Below, in pieces: positions 1 through 11,071 of a stretch of 64,000 nt of DNA. Within the stretch, counting starts at the first letter, position 1; every line of letters starts with the position of its first letter. The notes beneath the pieces were generated by a model. It had not been told where the DNA came from. It made no database searches and was given only the letters and a program-made list of their open reading frames with translations. The position numbers and the translations under genes are program-made. Source of the stretch: Girardinichthys multiradiatus. Its lineage: Eukaryota > Chordata > Actinopteri > Cyprinodontiformes > Goodeidae. Where the stretch lies: NCBI RefSeq assembly GCF_021462225.1, contig NC_061806.1, positions 868,001 to 932,000 on the forward strand, written 5' to 3'.

Positions 1-424
1 CCCTGTTTCTGTCCCTGGATTTATGCCTCAGCCTAACCACTAGTTTATTCAGCCTGAGCTCGCCTGGCACTCAAATCCGCCTGGAATTATTGTCAAGAGA
101 ACAATCACAGCTCTCTGTGTTCCTGTCACAGCTTCAGCTGATTCCCCGGAGGATTTGGATCAGTCGGCAATCTGACTTCAGTCTATTGGACGCTTCCTCC
201 TCTGGATTCTGTGCCTCATCCCCAGACTGAGAAGATTAGTGGCTTTATCTAACTCTTTGCAAATCTTGAGTTTTATTCAGCCACTAACTAGTCTCTCTGT
301 CCTCAGTGATTCGTGGAAGCTGACTGCTGTTCTCCTGCTTTCTGATCCTGAGTTACTGAATAAAACTTTTTACTTATCAGTTTGTGTTTGGCTGAATTTG
401 GGTTCTCTGTCTCTGGTCATGATA
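1..424 (+). repeat. Gypsy-type LTR, 3' part (probable)
   Basis: The stretch has the look of the C/T-rich vertebrate Gypsy LTRs elsewhere in this window. It carries an AATAAA signal near 360, and a short U5-like tail follows that ends close to a degenerate CATGATA. Its 5' end lies outside the window, so no target duplication can be tested. The reading frame at 239-451 has no recognisable motif and is probably fortuitous. Assignment rests on composition and layout only. Confidence 0.35.
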
Positions 425-1014
425 ATGTCAGCAATCATTTATTTTATGTAATGTGACCCTGGTTCGTAGAACTTTTTTTTTTTTATTTTGACTTTTTGAA
501 GGAGCATGGGTTGGACTCTGCGCCAGGAGAGGGAAATGCCAGAATAAAGAATAAAGTAACTTGACATTACAAAAGTTTTAGCACTCATGGAATTAGGGTA
601 GCTCATACCTCCAGTGAGGATTTAGTGACAATGCAAGAGAGATGTTGTACTTTGCTTCTATAAATGGTGCATAGCTCCCTAAGACCACATTCTAAAAACC
701 TGTCTGAAAGTATGGTGTTGATTCTTTTGTGAAATTTTACATATCCACCGATTAGACCATTTTTGAAATTTCCTTTGGGTATTCTGAAACTATGGAAATA
801 ATGACCTGTAATCAGGCCTTCCTCAAACATATGTCACATTTTTATATTCAGAATATTTAGCTGATGGTCACTGCTAGTATATCAGGTGAAGTCAGAAGAT
901 CAATTATTTTGATTTTGTTGGATGTTTTTATGAAGTTCATGTAGTTAAGCACCTAGGCTTGAGAATGGGATTTTGAAATAAAAAATTAACCAAATGTTGT
1001 GAAGGCTCTGCTCA
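425..1014. other. Unassigned stretch
   Basis: AT-rich sequence with a T-run near 472-484. A 75-codon minus-strand frame at 603-830 has no motif I recognise. I see no repeat boundary, RNA gene or promoter. Confidence 0.4.
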
Positions 1015-1233
1015 TTGTTTTCAGTTACGATTGAGACTTTTGAAGTGCTGTTTGACAGGTTTTCTAATTTAGGCATGGGGATATTTCTAAGATCTCTGCT
1101 TTCCACATCTTTGTGTGAAGAGAGGACGTTTTACTGTCAAAACCTGTCCACTGTGCTTTCTCAAGTTTCTAGTTTTCTTTCTCAAGTTTCACAGACTGAA
1201 TGCTGCATTACTGGAAACAACCACTTCCAAACT

Positions 1234-1350
1234 CCACTCCTTGGTTCCAGGAGAACACACTTGAAGTCCAGATTCTGGAATGGCCCATATCAGATCCTAC
1301 TAGTCACCCACACCACTGTCAAGGTAGCAGAGCATGTTACCTGGGTCTAA
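1234..1350 (+). pseudogene. pol (fragment): ERV integrase C-terminal tail
   Basis: The frame ends with a W-N-G-P-Y-Q stretch followed by V-K-V-A-E and T-W-V. This is the SH3-like C-terminal signature that closes retroviral integrases just before env. The ERV at 19.9-33.9 kb has the counterpart near 25795-25855, so both copies appear to be of one lineage. Upstream pol is absent or decayed beyond recognition, so this copy is 5'-truncated. The fragment is not a functional enzyme: the catalytic core is missing. I am fairly sure of the identity because an env remnant and a 3' LTR follow in the correct order. Confidence 0.65.
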
Positions 1351-1356
1351 AACTGT

Positions 1357-2335
1357 TTGCTTTCAGTACCAGAAGAAAGGACATTCCACTTCAAGGTCAC
1401 GATACAGCTATATGGAAGATGGTCTGTTCTGATGCTGATGATTGGTATTGCAAGTTTTTTTACTCCTGTGTTTATTTGGGAAAAGGTACAGCTGATTCAA
1501 AGAGAGATTCATCACTTCTCTGACTACCATGATCATGCTGATAATGTCTGGTGGCAACTGATGCATCAATTCTGAGGAAGATAAGAAATGACAGTTGCTA
1601 TGTTTGTTGTTTGATTCCACATGCTATTAATGATCAACCATTGGTGGTACCTGTTCCTATTGATACTGCTTATACTCTAGCTACTTTCTTTCCAGATAGG
1701 CAACATAACCAGCTGGTGGAGGTTTTTTTTCCTTGGGTGAGGAATTATATTGTAAGGCAAAGCAGAAATGTTAGTAGATTTTCTAGTGAGACTAATTTAA
1801 TATGTGCTAATACTTGAACTCTTTATAGATTTTGGGGTAATAGAAATTCAATAAGGGATCCAGATATTTGTTTAGCTCAAGAGAAAAACACACCTTATTT
1901 CTTTGGAATGACAGAGGGTTGCAAAACTACTCTACCTGTTTCATGTGCTTTAACTAACAGGCATAAATTTGAGTCATGTCCTATCAGAACTGACCCTTAT
2001 ACCATTTCAGGATCTTTGGTCCCAGAGCCTTTGTGTTAACTCTTAATCTGACAGCCTTACCAAATGGAAGTAAGTTGTATGGCCAGGCAGGTAAATCAAC
2101 CAGGGTTCTTGTTACTTTTCCAAGTAGAGATGGTTACTCGTGTCCTAAGAACATGGTTTGGATGTGTGGAAATAGAATGGTTTTGGATTGAGAGGGGTGG
2201 TGTTTGTCATTTAATTGGGGAACAATGTTGCAATTTTATTCCTGATGTGTCTAACAACAGTATTCATGATAAATTAGAGGAGTTGCTGATGACTCAACAG
2301 AAATATATTGCTTAAGATACTATAATGATGTAATA
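1357..2335 (+). pseudogene. env (remnant): ERV envelope remnant
   Basis: Pieces in shifting frames (about 1357-1575, 1551-1817 and 2064-2315) form a decayed retroviral envelope. The N-terminal part has a hydrophobic stretch, then W-W-Q-L-M and a C-Y-V-C motif typical of a surface subunit. The last piece carries G-G-V-C followed by six residues and C-C, the CX6CC motif of gamma/epsilon-type transmembrane subunits. Envelope proteins of this class mediate receptor binding and membrane fusion. This copy cannot do so because frameshifts and stops separate the parts and the membrane anchor is not readable. A polypurine tract and an LTR follow, as expected. The motif is shared with the ERV at 32.8 kb. 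Confidence 0.7.
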
Positions 2336-2508
2336 ACTCTAAACTGTTTGGGGAGTTAAAACTGATGTTCAGCATTCTAGTGGTATAAATAGAGATTTGG
2401 AGATTTATTCTTTTAAAGTGTTGTATATTCTTTTTTGTTGCTTTTACTTTGATTAATTCTGGGTAATGGTTTTGTAGAATTTTCCTTTATTTGTGATTAT
2501 CTTGTAAT

Positions 2509-2521
2509 CAGAAGAAAGGAG
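2509..2521 (+). promoter_or_regulatory. Polypurine tract of the ERV
   Basis: A purine run (AGAAGAAAGGAG) directly abuts the TG of the following LTR, the usual position for the primer of plus-strand DNA synthesis in a retrovirus. Confidence 0.6.
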
Positions 2522-2941
2522 TGTTGTGGAAAATTCTTTTAGTGCTCTGAACCTTTCTTTACCTCTCTCCTCTCTGACCTCTGTGTTTTGGTTACTTAAG
2601 AGCAGATGGGCTCTAAATTCATTATCGGGAGTTTTATGGTTAACATTCCCTGAAGTGTTGTATCTAAAGGGATGGTAGATGGGTGCTCTCATAAATAACC
2701 TGGTTACCTCTGACCCAGGGTGGGGCCTAGGGGCCATATTTCTAAACTCTTTCAAGTTGAGAGAACACCCATATAAATACTGTTTGTGACTTCTGTTCAT
2801 TGCTCTGCTTCACTGACTAAACTCAGTGACAGAGTCTTCAAACACTGAAAATCTTTTGAATAAATTTATAAAGACAAAGTCCAGTTTTTCTCTTGTTAAT
2901 GAGTTGATTTCTCTCCCACTTTGATAAGAAAATCCACAACA
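2522..2941 (+). repeat. ERV 3' LTR
   Basis: The 420-bp segment begins TGTTGTGGAAAATTC and ends GAAAATCCACAACA, so its termini are inverted repeats of TG...CA form. It contains a TATAAATA box at about 2773-2780 and AATAAA at about 2859-2864. It follows an env remnant and a polypurine tract, so it is a 3' LTR. A related LTR in opposite orientation lies at 19185-19565; both share the stretch that reads, in this orientation, from the AATAAA region to the CCACTTTGATAAG motif near the end. No 5' LTR of this copy is in the window. Confidence 0.75.
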
Positions 2942-2987
2942 CCCTACAAAAACAAGAAACAAACCTGAACTGCAAAACCAACACATA

Positions 2988-3170
2988 ATGATAGGTAAAG
3001 AGGGAGATTGTTTCACTCAGTATCGGATGTCTTCAAAACATATCAAAGCAGCTGCTGTTGTGGAAGAGGGTCAATGCATTAATAATTGTGCCTCTACTCA
3101 GGGTCTTAGAGATATTTTTTGCCAGGTCGCTGGTTTCAATGGCCGTGTTGCTCTTCCTAAGGGTTTTTAA
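2988..3170 (+). CDS. Unrecognised 60-aa reading frame
   Basis: A short frame starts just downstream of the LTR and has a protein-like composition: four cysteines, a charged K-A-A-A-V-V-E-E-G segment and a glycine-rich end. I recognise no family. It has no visible signal peptide or membrane helix. It could be the flank into which the ERV inserted, for example an exon or part of another repeat, or chance. A-rich DNA follows directly at 3168-3182. Confidence 0.2.
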   Translation: MIGKEGDCFTQYRMSSKHIKAAAVVEEGQCINNCASTQGLRDIFCQVAGFNGRVALPKGF

Positions 3171-3182
3171 AAAAACAAAACA

Positions 3183-3479
3183 GGCAGGAAGAACTGCACA
3201 CAGAGCTCACTGATGTAACATGAAGGGTCAGTGATACAGACATCAATTTATACATCTTTATAATTGGGTCTTTGTGACACTAAGTAAGATATAAGAAGTC
3301 CTGAGTATTCTTAATAATACATACTTGATTTTATTTCCTTTGCAGCATTTGGCAAACCTCTTGGAGCCCTTCCTTCCAGTTCTCTTTGCTGACTAGATAG
3401 TGATGCGATATAAGCAGAAAGCGTTGTTTGTCGAGTGTTTGCTATACCGTCTCTCTTGAACCTTATTAAACACTGGCTC
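3183..3479. other. Unassigned stretch
   Basis: No gene, RNA or repeat boundary is visible between the preceding short frame and the LINE fragment. Confidence 0.4.
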
Positions 3480-4225
3480 CACCACTTACTTGTTTACAGA
3501 ATATGAAATGAAGTCCAGTCCAGATTGTGCCTGCAGCCTTGTTCCGCTTCAGACTCTGCAGCGGCCTCTTCACCTGAGACAGGCAGGTGAGAGAGGGAGG
3601 GAAAGGAATCAATAGCATCTCCTGATTTGGGTGAAAACCTGTAGATACAGAAGGGTCCATGGCCAAGGTGGAAGATAAAACATTTTAAGTGAGACTGGAA
3701 AACTGGATCAAAGGAGGATGGGATGTCTGTTTGGCTGGTGGCAGGAGAGAAGGATGCTGAGCTTGTAGCTGAACTGAACCTATCGAAGAATGTGTTCAGT
3801 TTATTGGCTCTGTCCAGACATCCATCTATCCAATCCTCTTGCTTGCTCCCTTGCTTCTTGCTTGAAGCCTGTGATCTTCTTCATCCTAGACCACACGGCT
3901 CTGATTTTGCTCTGCGGGAGTTTGCTCTATAACATCTTCCTGTATGCCTCCTTGCTGTCTCTAATCTTGAGTTTAAGTTGCTTCTGTATACTCCTCAATA
4001 GTTTCCTGTGTCATTCCTAGCTCTTTTTTTCTTGTTTAGCAGTTCTTTTAGGTCACTGGTGATCCAGGGTTTGTTATTGGGGAAGTATCTTACTATTCTA
4101 GTGGGGGTGGTGTTATTCCTAGTTGGTCACTCAGTCATGGCATTGATGTCCTCTCCATGTGGCTGGCACAGTGCATCCCAGTCGGTAGCCTCAAAACAAC
4201 CCTGCAGAGCTTCTCCACCTTCTTG
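3480..4225 (-). pseudogene. Rex1-type LINE ORF2 fragment
   Basis: Read on the minus strand, the segment encodes the linker between endonuclease and reverse transcriptase of a non-LTR retrotransposon. Near 4225-4130 is a block with D-W-D-A-L-C then H-G-E-D-I-N. Near 4075-4020 is a K-P-W-I-T-S-D-L-K block followed by K-K-K-R-A. Near 3560 is R-N-K-A-A-G, which opens the RT domain. Stops and frameshifts occur throughout, and both the endonuclease and the catalytic RT core are missing. A better preserved Rex1 RT C-terminal half lies at 43.8-44.7 kb on the same strand; the two do not overlap in protein space, so they cannot be compared directly. Confidence 0.6.
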
Positions 4226-4269
4226 TGACCATCTTCTCGCAGTTTACTTCATTACAGGTTGCCTCTGAA

Positions 4270-5055
4270 CTAAGGGTTTATTTTCCATGCAGAGAAAAAT
4301 AAGAAATGGTCTTGCTTAAGGGATGTATGAATCCCTGTCATTTGCAAAAAACAAAAGCAACATTTTGTTTTTCAGCTACTCTTCCAGAGAAATCAAAATG
4401 TTGGAAGTGTAGCAGACAGTGAAGCATGGTTAAAATCACCAGATATTGCCACAAAAGCCTTGGGGTGTTGTTTGTAGCTTAGCAACAACTGGGCTTGATG
4501 TTCACATGTAGTGTTGGCAAAAGCTGAGGGTAGATTTTGTTCCTTTATTAATTCATATCTCTAATTATAATAATTTACTGTTTATTGGCAAATATTTTGC
4601 TTTTTAAGTTGGATAAATTGTCAAGCTTTATGAAATATTATATCAAATTGAAAAAAAAGAAAATCCTCTATTTTGGGGTGGTGGTATGGGAGTGATATTT
4701 TCTATCCATGGGAGCTATAGCACCCCCCACTGCCTCCCTGCCACCACCACTAGTGCGTGGTAATGTGTTTTATTCTGTTCCTTACTGTTTTTATTGGAAC
4801 TGTGACGGAGTGGCTAATTAGACTAGGAAAGCTCTGAAAAGTTAGAATTAGATTAATCTTTCCCCACCCAGATAATATGACCTCCTAGGAAGCTGAGAGA
4901 TCGTTTTTAAAATAGAGAACATTTCTCTCTTCAGTAGAAGAGTGTTATGACTGCGTAAAAAATCTAATAGTTTTCCGCCTTTCAGTCTTCCCTGTTAATT
5001 AAAGAGAAAATCCTCCTTTGATTAAACTTCAACATTATGCATGCCTTTACATGCA
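4270..5055. other. Unassigned AT-rich stretch
   Basis: I see no coding sequence. There is a C-rich run near 4720-4745 and otherwise AT-rich DNA. A small inverted motif (ATGCATGCC / GCATAAT) is present near 5037-5060. Confidence 0.4.
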
Positions 5056-5059
5056 TAAT

Positions 5060-5345
5060 GGTACACAGCAAAATGCCAGTGTTAATTTAAACACCTACAA
5101 AATGTCTATATGTGTCCACACTAGCTAGTGTTAAAATAACATTTATGAAAGACTGACACCAATATTTTTGTTAAACTAACACCAGCCATTGTTGAGTACG
5201 CATCACTTTTGGGTGTGACATTAACATAACAATAGTGTTAGCGTTAAAATATGTTAACACCAGTTTAGTGTTTTATAACAAAACCAAATGTGGTGTTTGA
5301 AAGATAAATAACTGTTAATACCAACCAAATCCAGTGGAAAAAATA
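5060..5345. repeat. GTGTTAA/TTAACAC subterminal-type repeat cluster
   Basis: The motif GTGTTAA or its complement TTAACAC recurs in both orientations: GTGTTAATTTAAACACC, AGTGTTAAAATAAC, TTAACACCAGTTTAGTG and others. Dense short repeats of this kind sit just inside the ends of CACTA (En/Spm) transposons. An En/Spm-like transposase remnant lies immediately to the right, so this is probably its subterminal region. The exact terminus was not located. Confidence 0.4.
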
Positions 5346-5492
5346 CCCCCACTTGAATATCTAATACTCAAAATATTACACAGAAATGGAAAGTTTAACT
5401 TTTATTAAACCCGTTTCAGTACCAATGTCCTCACTGCACATCTCATACAAAACAGCAGCGGGGCACAATATATGTTCTTTCATCATTGTTGC

Positions 5493-6010
5493 TTAAAACT
5501 GCCTTTCATAAGGCTGATAATATATCAGGTCAGAGACACAGATAACAGCAAACACATCATCCACAATCTCTATTCTGAAAGCACTCAGATGATCATCAAA
5601 ACACTCTGTAATGACTAATGACAGGCATTCCATTTTCAGTACTAGTACAGACAAACATTGCAGTGTGGTAATGTGTTCCAAAGTTTTTCACCCATGATGT
5701 TGCAGACACACAAGGCAAATTCAGTTTGGGGAAAGACCTTAACACCTCACTGCAATCAAGTTAATTTGATATGAAATCTTTAAGAGGGCCAAACTGAAAC
5801 CTTTGAAAATAATAATTCTCCCAATGAAAAGCCAACTCCCTCTTGTGCTTCTTCACCAGTTTTTTAGTTATGTTCTTAAAGTTTTTCACAGATTTTCTGA
5901 AGAAATTGTGTTTACCTTCAAATCTCATACACCACACAGGGATAAGTGGTCCTATTTTTCTGATACATCTGGGATAATGAATCATTAGATGATGTTTTGG
6001 AATCAGCTTC
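5493..6010 (-). pseudogene. En/Spm (CACTA) TNP2-like transposase C-terminal remnant
   Basis: The minus strand reads K-H-H-L-M-I-H-Y-P-R-C-I-R, then G-P-L-I-P-V-W-C-M-R-F-E-G-K-H, then K-N-F-K-N-I-T-K (about 6000-5860). This arrangement matches the C-terminal region of TNP2-type transposases of animal CACTA elements. A second piece (about 5680-5493) continues with G-M-P-V-I-S and an acidic D-D-V-F-A-V-I block after a frame break. The catalytic core is not present, so this is a fragment. The name is from memory of the family; strand and order are seen directly. Confidence 0.5.
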
Positions 6011-7773
6011 TTATCTGTAAATACAGACTTAAAGAGTTTATGATGGTCAGAAATAAAATGTTTTAGGAAATAAATCGTACTGGTGAGAAGACAATATTGA
6101 TGATTTGAATCAAAAGAATTACTCTCCAGTAACTGCTGTCTCTGTCAATTAGATCTCCAAAAATCAAGGCACCGTGTCTGGATAGTCCTAACCATGTACT
6201 GAAAAAGAAGCTGAATTTCATATTGCACAACACCCTCTAAAAGGTGATGTATAATCCAAGATGAGCGATGACTGCTCCAGATCAGCATGTCCATAATACA
6301 TTACTTCATTTAAGCAGTTTATATGCCTTATAGTTCAAGACATTCTTCTTTTGCTACTGTTTATAAAACACAAACTAACTTCTAGCATTGTTGCACTTGC
6401 TCTTTTTGTGATGCTTTTTGCATATTATGTAATAAAGTGTTAAAGTGAGCACCACAAGAGTTGATTTCTGATATGTGATGGATTAAATAATCTAGGAAGG
6501 AAAATCACTTGGAAAGCACTGGAGGTTAATTAAATTAGATCAAATGCTTATAGACGAATGTCGCAGAGACTAAAAGAGTTCTCAGTTTTACTGTGTAGAG
6601 TCTTACTGTGCAAAGAATAATACTAACCACTGACATCTAGTTAAGATTTAGAACAGGATGAAAAAGTAAAAAATATTTTGGAAATGTTTGGAGATTTGTG
6701 AGTCCAGTTAATGTATGTTTTAGTTTTTCAATTCAAAATAGTTTGTAAAACGTTTGATGATATGGAATATCACCTTCCATTTGTTAATGTCCAAAGGATT
6801 GCAATCAAAATGAACACAGCTTCAGGGGAGATTTGGGCAGTGCCCAATCATCACAAATCACTATAATTTTCCCACTACCCCTAGAAACAGATGCCCTAAA
6901 TTATAAACTCTATTTTAAATAATAGCCTTTGAAAAAATTCTTTACAATGCCAGTCAGCATTTCTTATGTCTTAACCCCATTATGTGTACTGAGGGTAAAT
7001 GTTTTACACACACTGCTTCAAGCAACAGTTATTGAAACCACACCTGGTGATATTAAAAGACTCAACAACACGTAAGAGCAAAGCTGAACACATTGTTTAT
7101 CCACCTTATTCGCAGGATTTATTGTGTGTGCACCTTTAAACAAGATTGTGCGAGTTGCACTAAAATGGTTTGTTTTGATAGCTAAGGTATGTTATGATCT
7201 TATTTCGAAGTAATTACCTTGTGGTCCAGCTCAAGTCTTTCTTTTCTGTCTGCTTTGATAAGTTCTCCGATATGGACATCCGATATGGACATCTCCCTTC
7301 AAAGCTCGGACATGTCCAGACATGTCTATGCTGTTTATCTGTTGTACTTCTGAACTGAAACTGGAATATTTTCGATCAGTGGAGGAATGGTTGTTTTCCA
7401 TCTGTTATCAACAGACAAGGAGTCAAGGTGAACAGCATCTACATTTGAAGCTAAATGGAAAACTCAGTTTGTTCCAACAAAACTCCTCACCCTGCATTGT
7501 GACACCACCACTTCTGAGAGCAGATTAGGAATTATTTTAGGTTTAAGAAATAAGGGGCATAGTTATGTTTTATGATCACTCATAATTTATCAACCGAGAA
7601 CAGAAAACAGCCTCTTAGAAAAAATAACATACACAATTAAAAAACCTATCAGCAATGTAAAAGTGTAAAACACCAAATCAAAATAAGAATAAACTACATT
7701 TTTTTCCTCCCTTCCCTATCTTTAATGGAGTTCACTAAGCAGCTAAATATTCTTCTAGGCATAATTTGAAGCT
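6011..7773. other. Unassigned stretch
   Basis: Mostly AT-rich DNA without recognisable motifs. A 68-codon plus frame at 7322-7528 has no family signature. A 13-bp direct repeat (CCGATATGGACAT) lies near 7267-7292. No RNA gene or LTR boundary is visible before 7774. Confidence 0.4.
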
Positions 7774-10700
7774 AGTTCTGTCACGGTCGAGGTTACTGGC
7801 GGACCAAAGTGTAGACAAGAGCTGGGTAGCAGCATGTTTAAAGTAGGACTTCAAGTTTATTCAAGTGTTTTCAAAAACATAGCAAAACGTAGCATAGTCT
7901 AAATTTGTAGGTTTCCTAAACATAGCAAAAACGTAGCATAATCTCTGCAGGAGTCAACAGGAGCTGAGCAACAAACTTACATGAGTCTCATTGCAGGAAC
8001 GTAGCAAAACTGAACATGGACATTGTAGTGGACGGACGGAACATAACATGAACGAGGGTGACTAGACGGAAGGAACCAGCGAAGAACAAAGAGAACCAAT
8101 GAGTTTATAAGCAGAGGGGAGTGAGGTATGAACCAATGAGACACAGAGGCAGGAAATCAGAGGAGAATAGAAAAGAGGTGTGAACCAGGCTGCAGAGAAC
8201 TGAGGGAGTATGAATAGTGGGTAAGATAACAAGGCATAAAACAAAGGGAACACGAGAGCTAGACTATAACCTAAATCCAGGGGGGAACATGACTACAAAG
8301 CAAAACTGTAAGTAAAGAACTGAATAAACAAGAATCAGGGAACCAGAACTAAAAGAAGCTATGGACAAAGATAAATAACCAAAGAAACATAAGAACCTAG
8401 AATAACGATTAACTAAAGTAAACAGAGAAACTAGAGGGAACAAAAGAACACCATAACCTAAGATCTATCCAAATAAACCATAAAGAAACCCTAAGTACAA
8501 AAGTAAACAAAACTAAACAAACACTGACTGAACCAAACAGGGAATGAAGCAGAGGGTGTGAGGACTAAAATAAATACAAACCAAGATGTAAACAATAACT
8601 AAAGCTGACCTAACAGGAAAGAGAACTAGAACTATAGAAACTAAACATAAGGCACTATGCAAGAAAGAACAGAATAAAGGCAACTAACAGAATAGAATTA
8701 AGCACAGAAGGGGAACCAAGATGAGGAGGAACAGAGAAAATAAACTAGTAAACAAGAAGAGCGCAAAGTGAACAAATACCAAACCATACATAAACACAGA
8801 GATAGTAAATGAGAAACTAAACTAGGGAATACAAGGAAGACAAGGGAACTAGAATAATAACAAATATAATAATAATCATAACTAGAAACCTGCAAGCAGC
8901 TTTGAAGGCCCTCGCACCCCTGAGCGCAACTCGGGCTGTTGAGCGACCGCAGGAGCCTGGCATAACCTCATACACGCCACATACGATGACACCGCTTCAC
9001 TTCAACACGTCGCCAGTAGGTGGCACTTTGAGCAACATGTCATATGATCTTCGGTCAAGCAGAGTTTCAGTCTGGCAAACAGCATTCAAAATTTTGAGTA
9101 AATCGGACCTTCCAGATGGAAGCTGCACTCACTTGTTTGTTTGTGGGTGGGGCTAAAACGACATCATCAATTGACTGTGTCAACATGTCCATCATTAAGT
9201 CATGATCATGTATACTACATTTCAAGTGGATCCGATGATGTATGAGGGAGATATAGCCCTTGAAGTGTCCTAGGGGGCGCTATTGATCCAAATTTAAATG
9301 TAATCCAATAGAGCTGTTCGGGGGCTGACAAAGATCAAGCATATTCAGTTTGGAGTGAATCGGACCATGCATGTGTAATTTAGAGGCAAACGTATGGCCG
9401 TGGCGTGACATCATAATGCGCCACGCCATCATAGCCACACCCTCCAGCTAAAGCAGTAAGTACTGGCGACTGTCTAAGACCATCATGTTATCTGTTACTT
9501 GGGACAGTTTCACATTGATTAGGTGAAGAACATCAAACATTGACTCTGTAAAGGAAAACGTGATACTTCCTGTTCTCAGGGGGCGGGGCTTCGATGATGT
9601 CAGCATATGACCAGTGAAAATTGTTCAGGCCTAGAGGCAGATAAATCCCAAAAGGTTTCATGTGTCTGTGACTTTCCTTGTAGGAGCTATATCAATTTAG
9701 TGTTTTATGGCCAGAAGTCATATTTTGAGGCGTGGCCACGCCCACACGCTTTCATGTATCAAACATCTTTTGATAACGTTTGACCCCCAATCCCTTAAGA
9801 GTAAACTGAGTGATTTTCAAGTATCTAAGTCAAAAGCTGTAGGAGGAGTTCGCTCAGATATGCGTGCTAGAAACGGTCAAAACTGGGTCAAAATGGCAAC
9901 TTCAATCCAAAATGGCCGACTTCCTGTTGGGTTTGGACCAATGCTCCAAGAGACTTTTTTGTAGGTCCTTCCACGTTAGATATGTGTACCGAATTTCAGA
10001 ATCCTCGGTCAAAGCATGGCTTGGGGCTTATTTTTTGAAATTTTCTACAGGGCGCTATGCACGAATTAGGCCACGCCCACCAAATATGTCATCAGATCTC
10101 TGTTGGGGACTGGACTAGGTTCAATCACATGGAAGTTGGTGCAGATCAAATGATATATGTGGAATTTAGAGCCAAACGTATGGCCATGGCGCGACGTCTG
10201 ACTTGGGCACGCCGCAACGGCCACGCCCTTTTATGAAAAGGCACTGTGCCTCAAACGAAGTTAGACCCACTAGTTATCTGTCTTCTGACACACTTTCAAG
10301 TTGATTGGGTCAAGAGGGTCAGAGGGGTTTGTTTCCAGGTGAAAAAAGTGACTTCCTGTTCTGAGGGGGCGTGGCTTTGATGATGTCAGCATATGACCCC
10401 ATAGGATCGTCGGGAAGATGAAGGCCATCCTTCATGCCAACTTTGGTGTGATTTGTATTTTTTTTGGGAAAGTAATAGCAATTTTTCACTTTTGGCGCGA
10501 ACGCCAAGTTCGTGCCCCGGCCACACCCCCTAAACATGTTAAAAAACTCACGATTTTGATAACTTTTAATCCCCCATCCCTTATGTGCATATTGGTCAAA
10601 TATGACGCCGATAGCTTAAAATCCCTAGGAGGAGTTCGTTAAAGTTCGAGGTGAGTAAAAGTGAAAAACGGGCACAAATCGGCCTTTGACCCAAAATGGC

Positions 10701-10964
10701 CGACTTCCTGTGCATTTTAGGGCATACCCCCAAGAGACTTTTTTTCTTGGTTTGAGGAGTTCTAGCATTGTGCCAAATTTCAGATCTGTATGACTTACGG
10801 TTTGGCCTATCTCATGTTTGGGGGCGTGGCTAAGTGGTTTGGCCACGCCCACTGACGACGAAATTAAAGAACAAAAATTTCACGCGGGGTAAAATTTGGT
10901 GAGTTTTGGGATATGGCAAAGTCCCCATATTGCGCCGTCAAAAGTCCCCGGAAGAATAATAATA

Positions 10965-11071
10965 AGAATTCGAGCGATTACAATAGGCCCATGCAGTTTT
11001 CCTGCTCGGGCCTAATAATAAACATTCGAATTACAATAGGCCTTCGCAGCTGCTTTGCTGCTCGGGCCTAA
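10965..11071. repeat. Hairpin tail units of copy A
   Basis: Two consecutive units each consist of AAT/AAC-rich lead, GAATTCGAGCGATTACAATA or a variant, and a GC-rich hairpin: GGCCC..GCAG / CTGC..GGGCC in the first, and GGCCTTCGCAGC / GCTGCTCGGGCC in the second. Each is followed by TAA. Confidence 0.6.

Noticed and set aside
9707..10852. Frames in the modular repeat (for example 9707-9964, 10319-10537, 11964-12182)
   Set aside because: Frames in different modules differ in start, end and strand and are not preserved as proteins, except for one minus frame repeated because the DNA itself is repeated.
10965..11071. Hairpin plus TAA read as a Helitron 3' end (CTRR)
   Set aside because: A hairpin and CTAA are present, but the block is flanked by an 8-bp duplication, which Helitrons do not make, and a TC start is absent.
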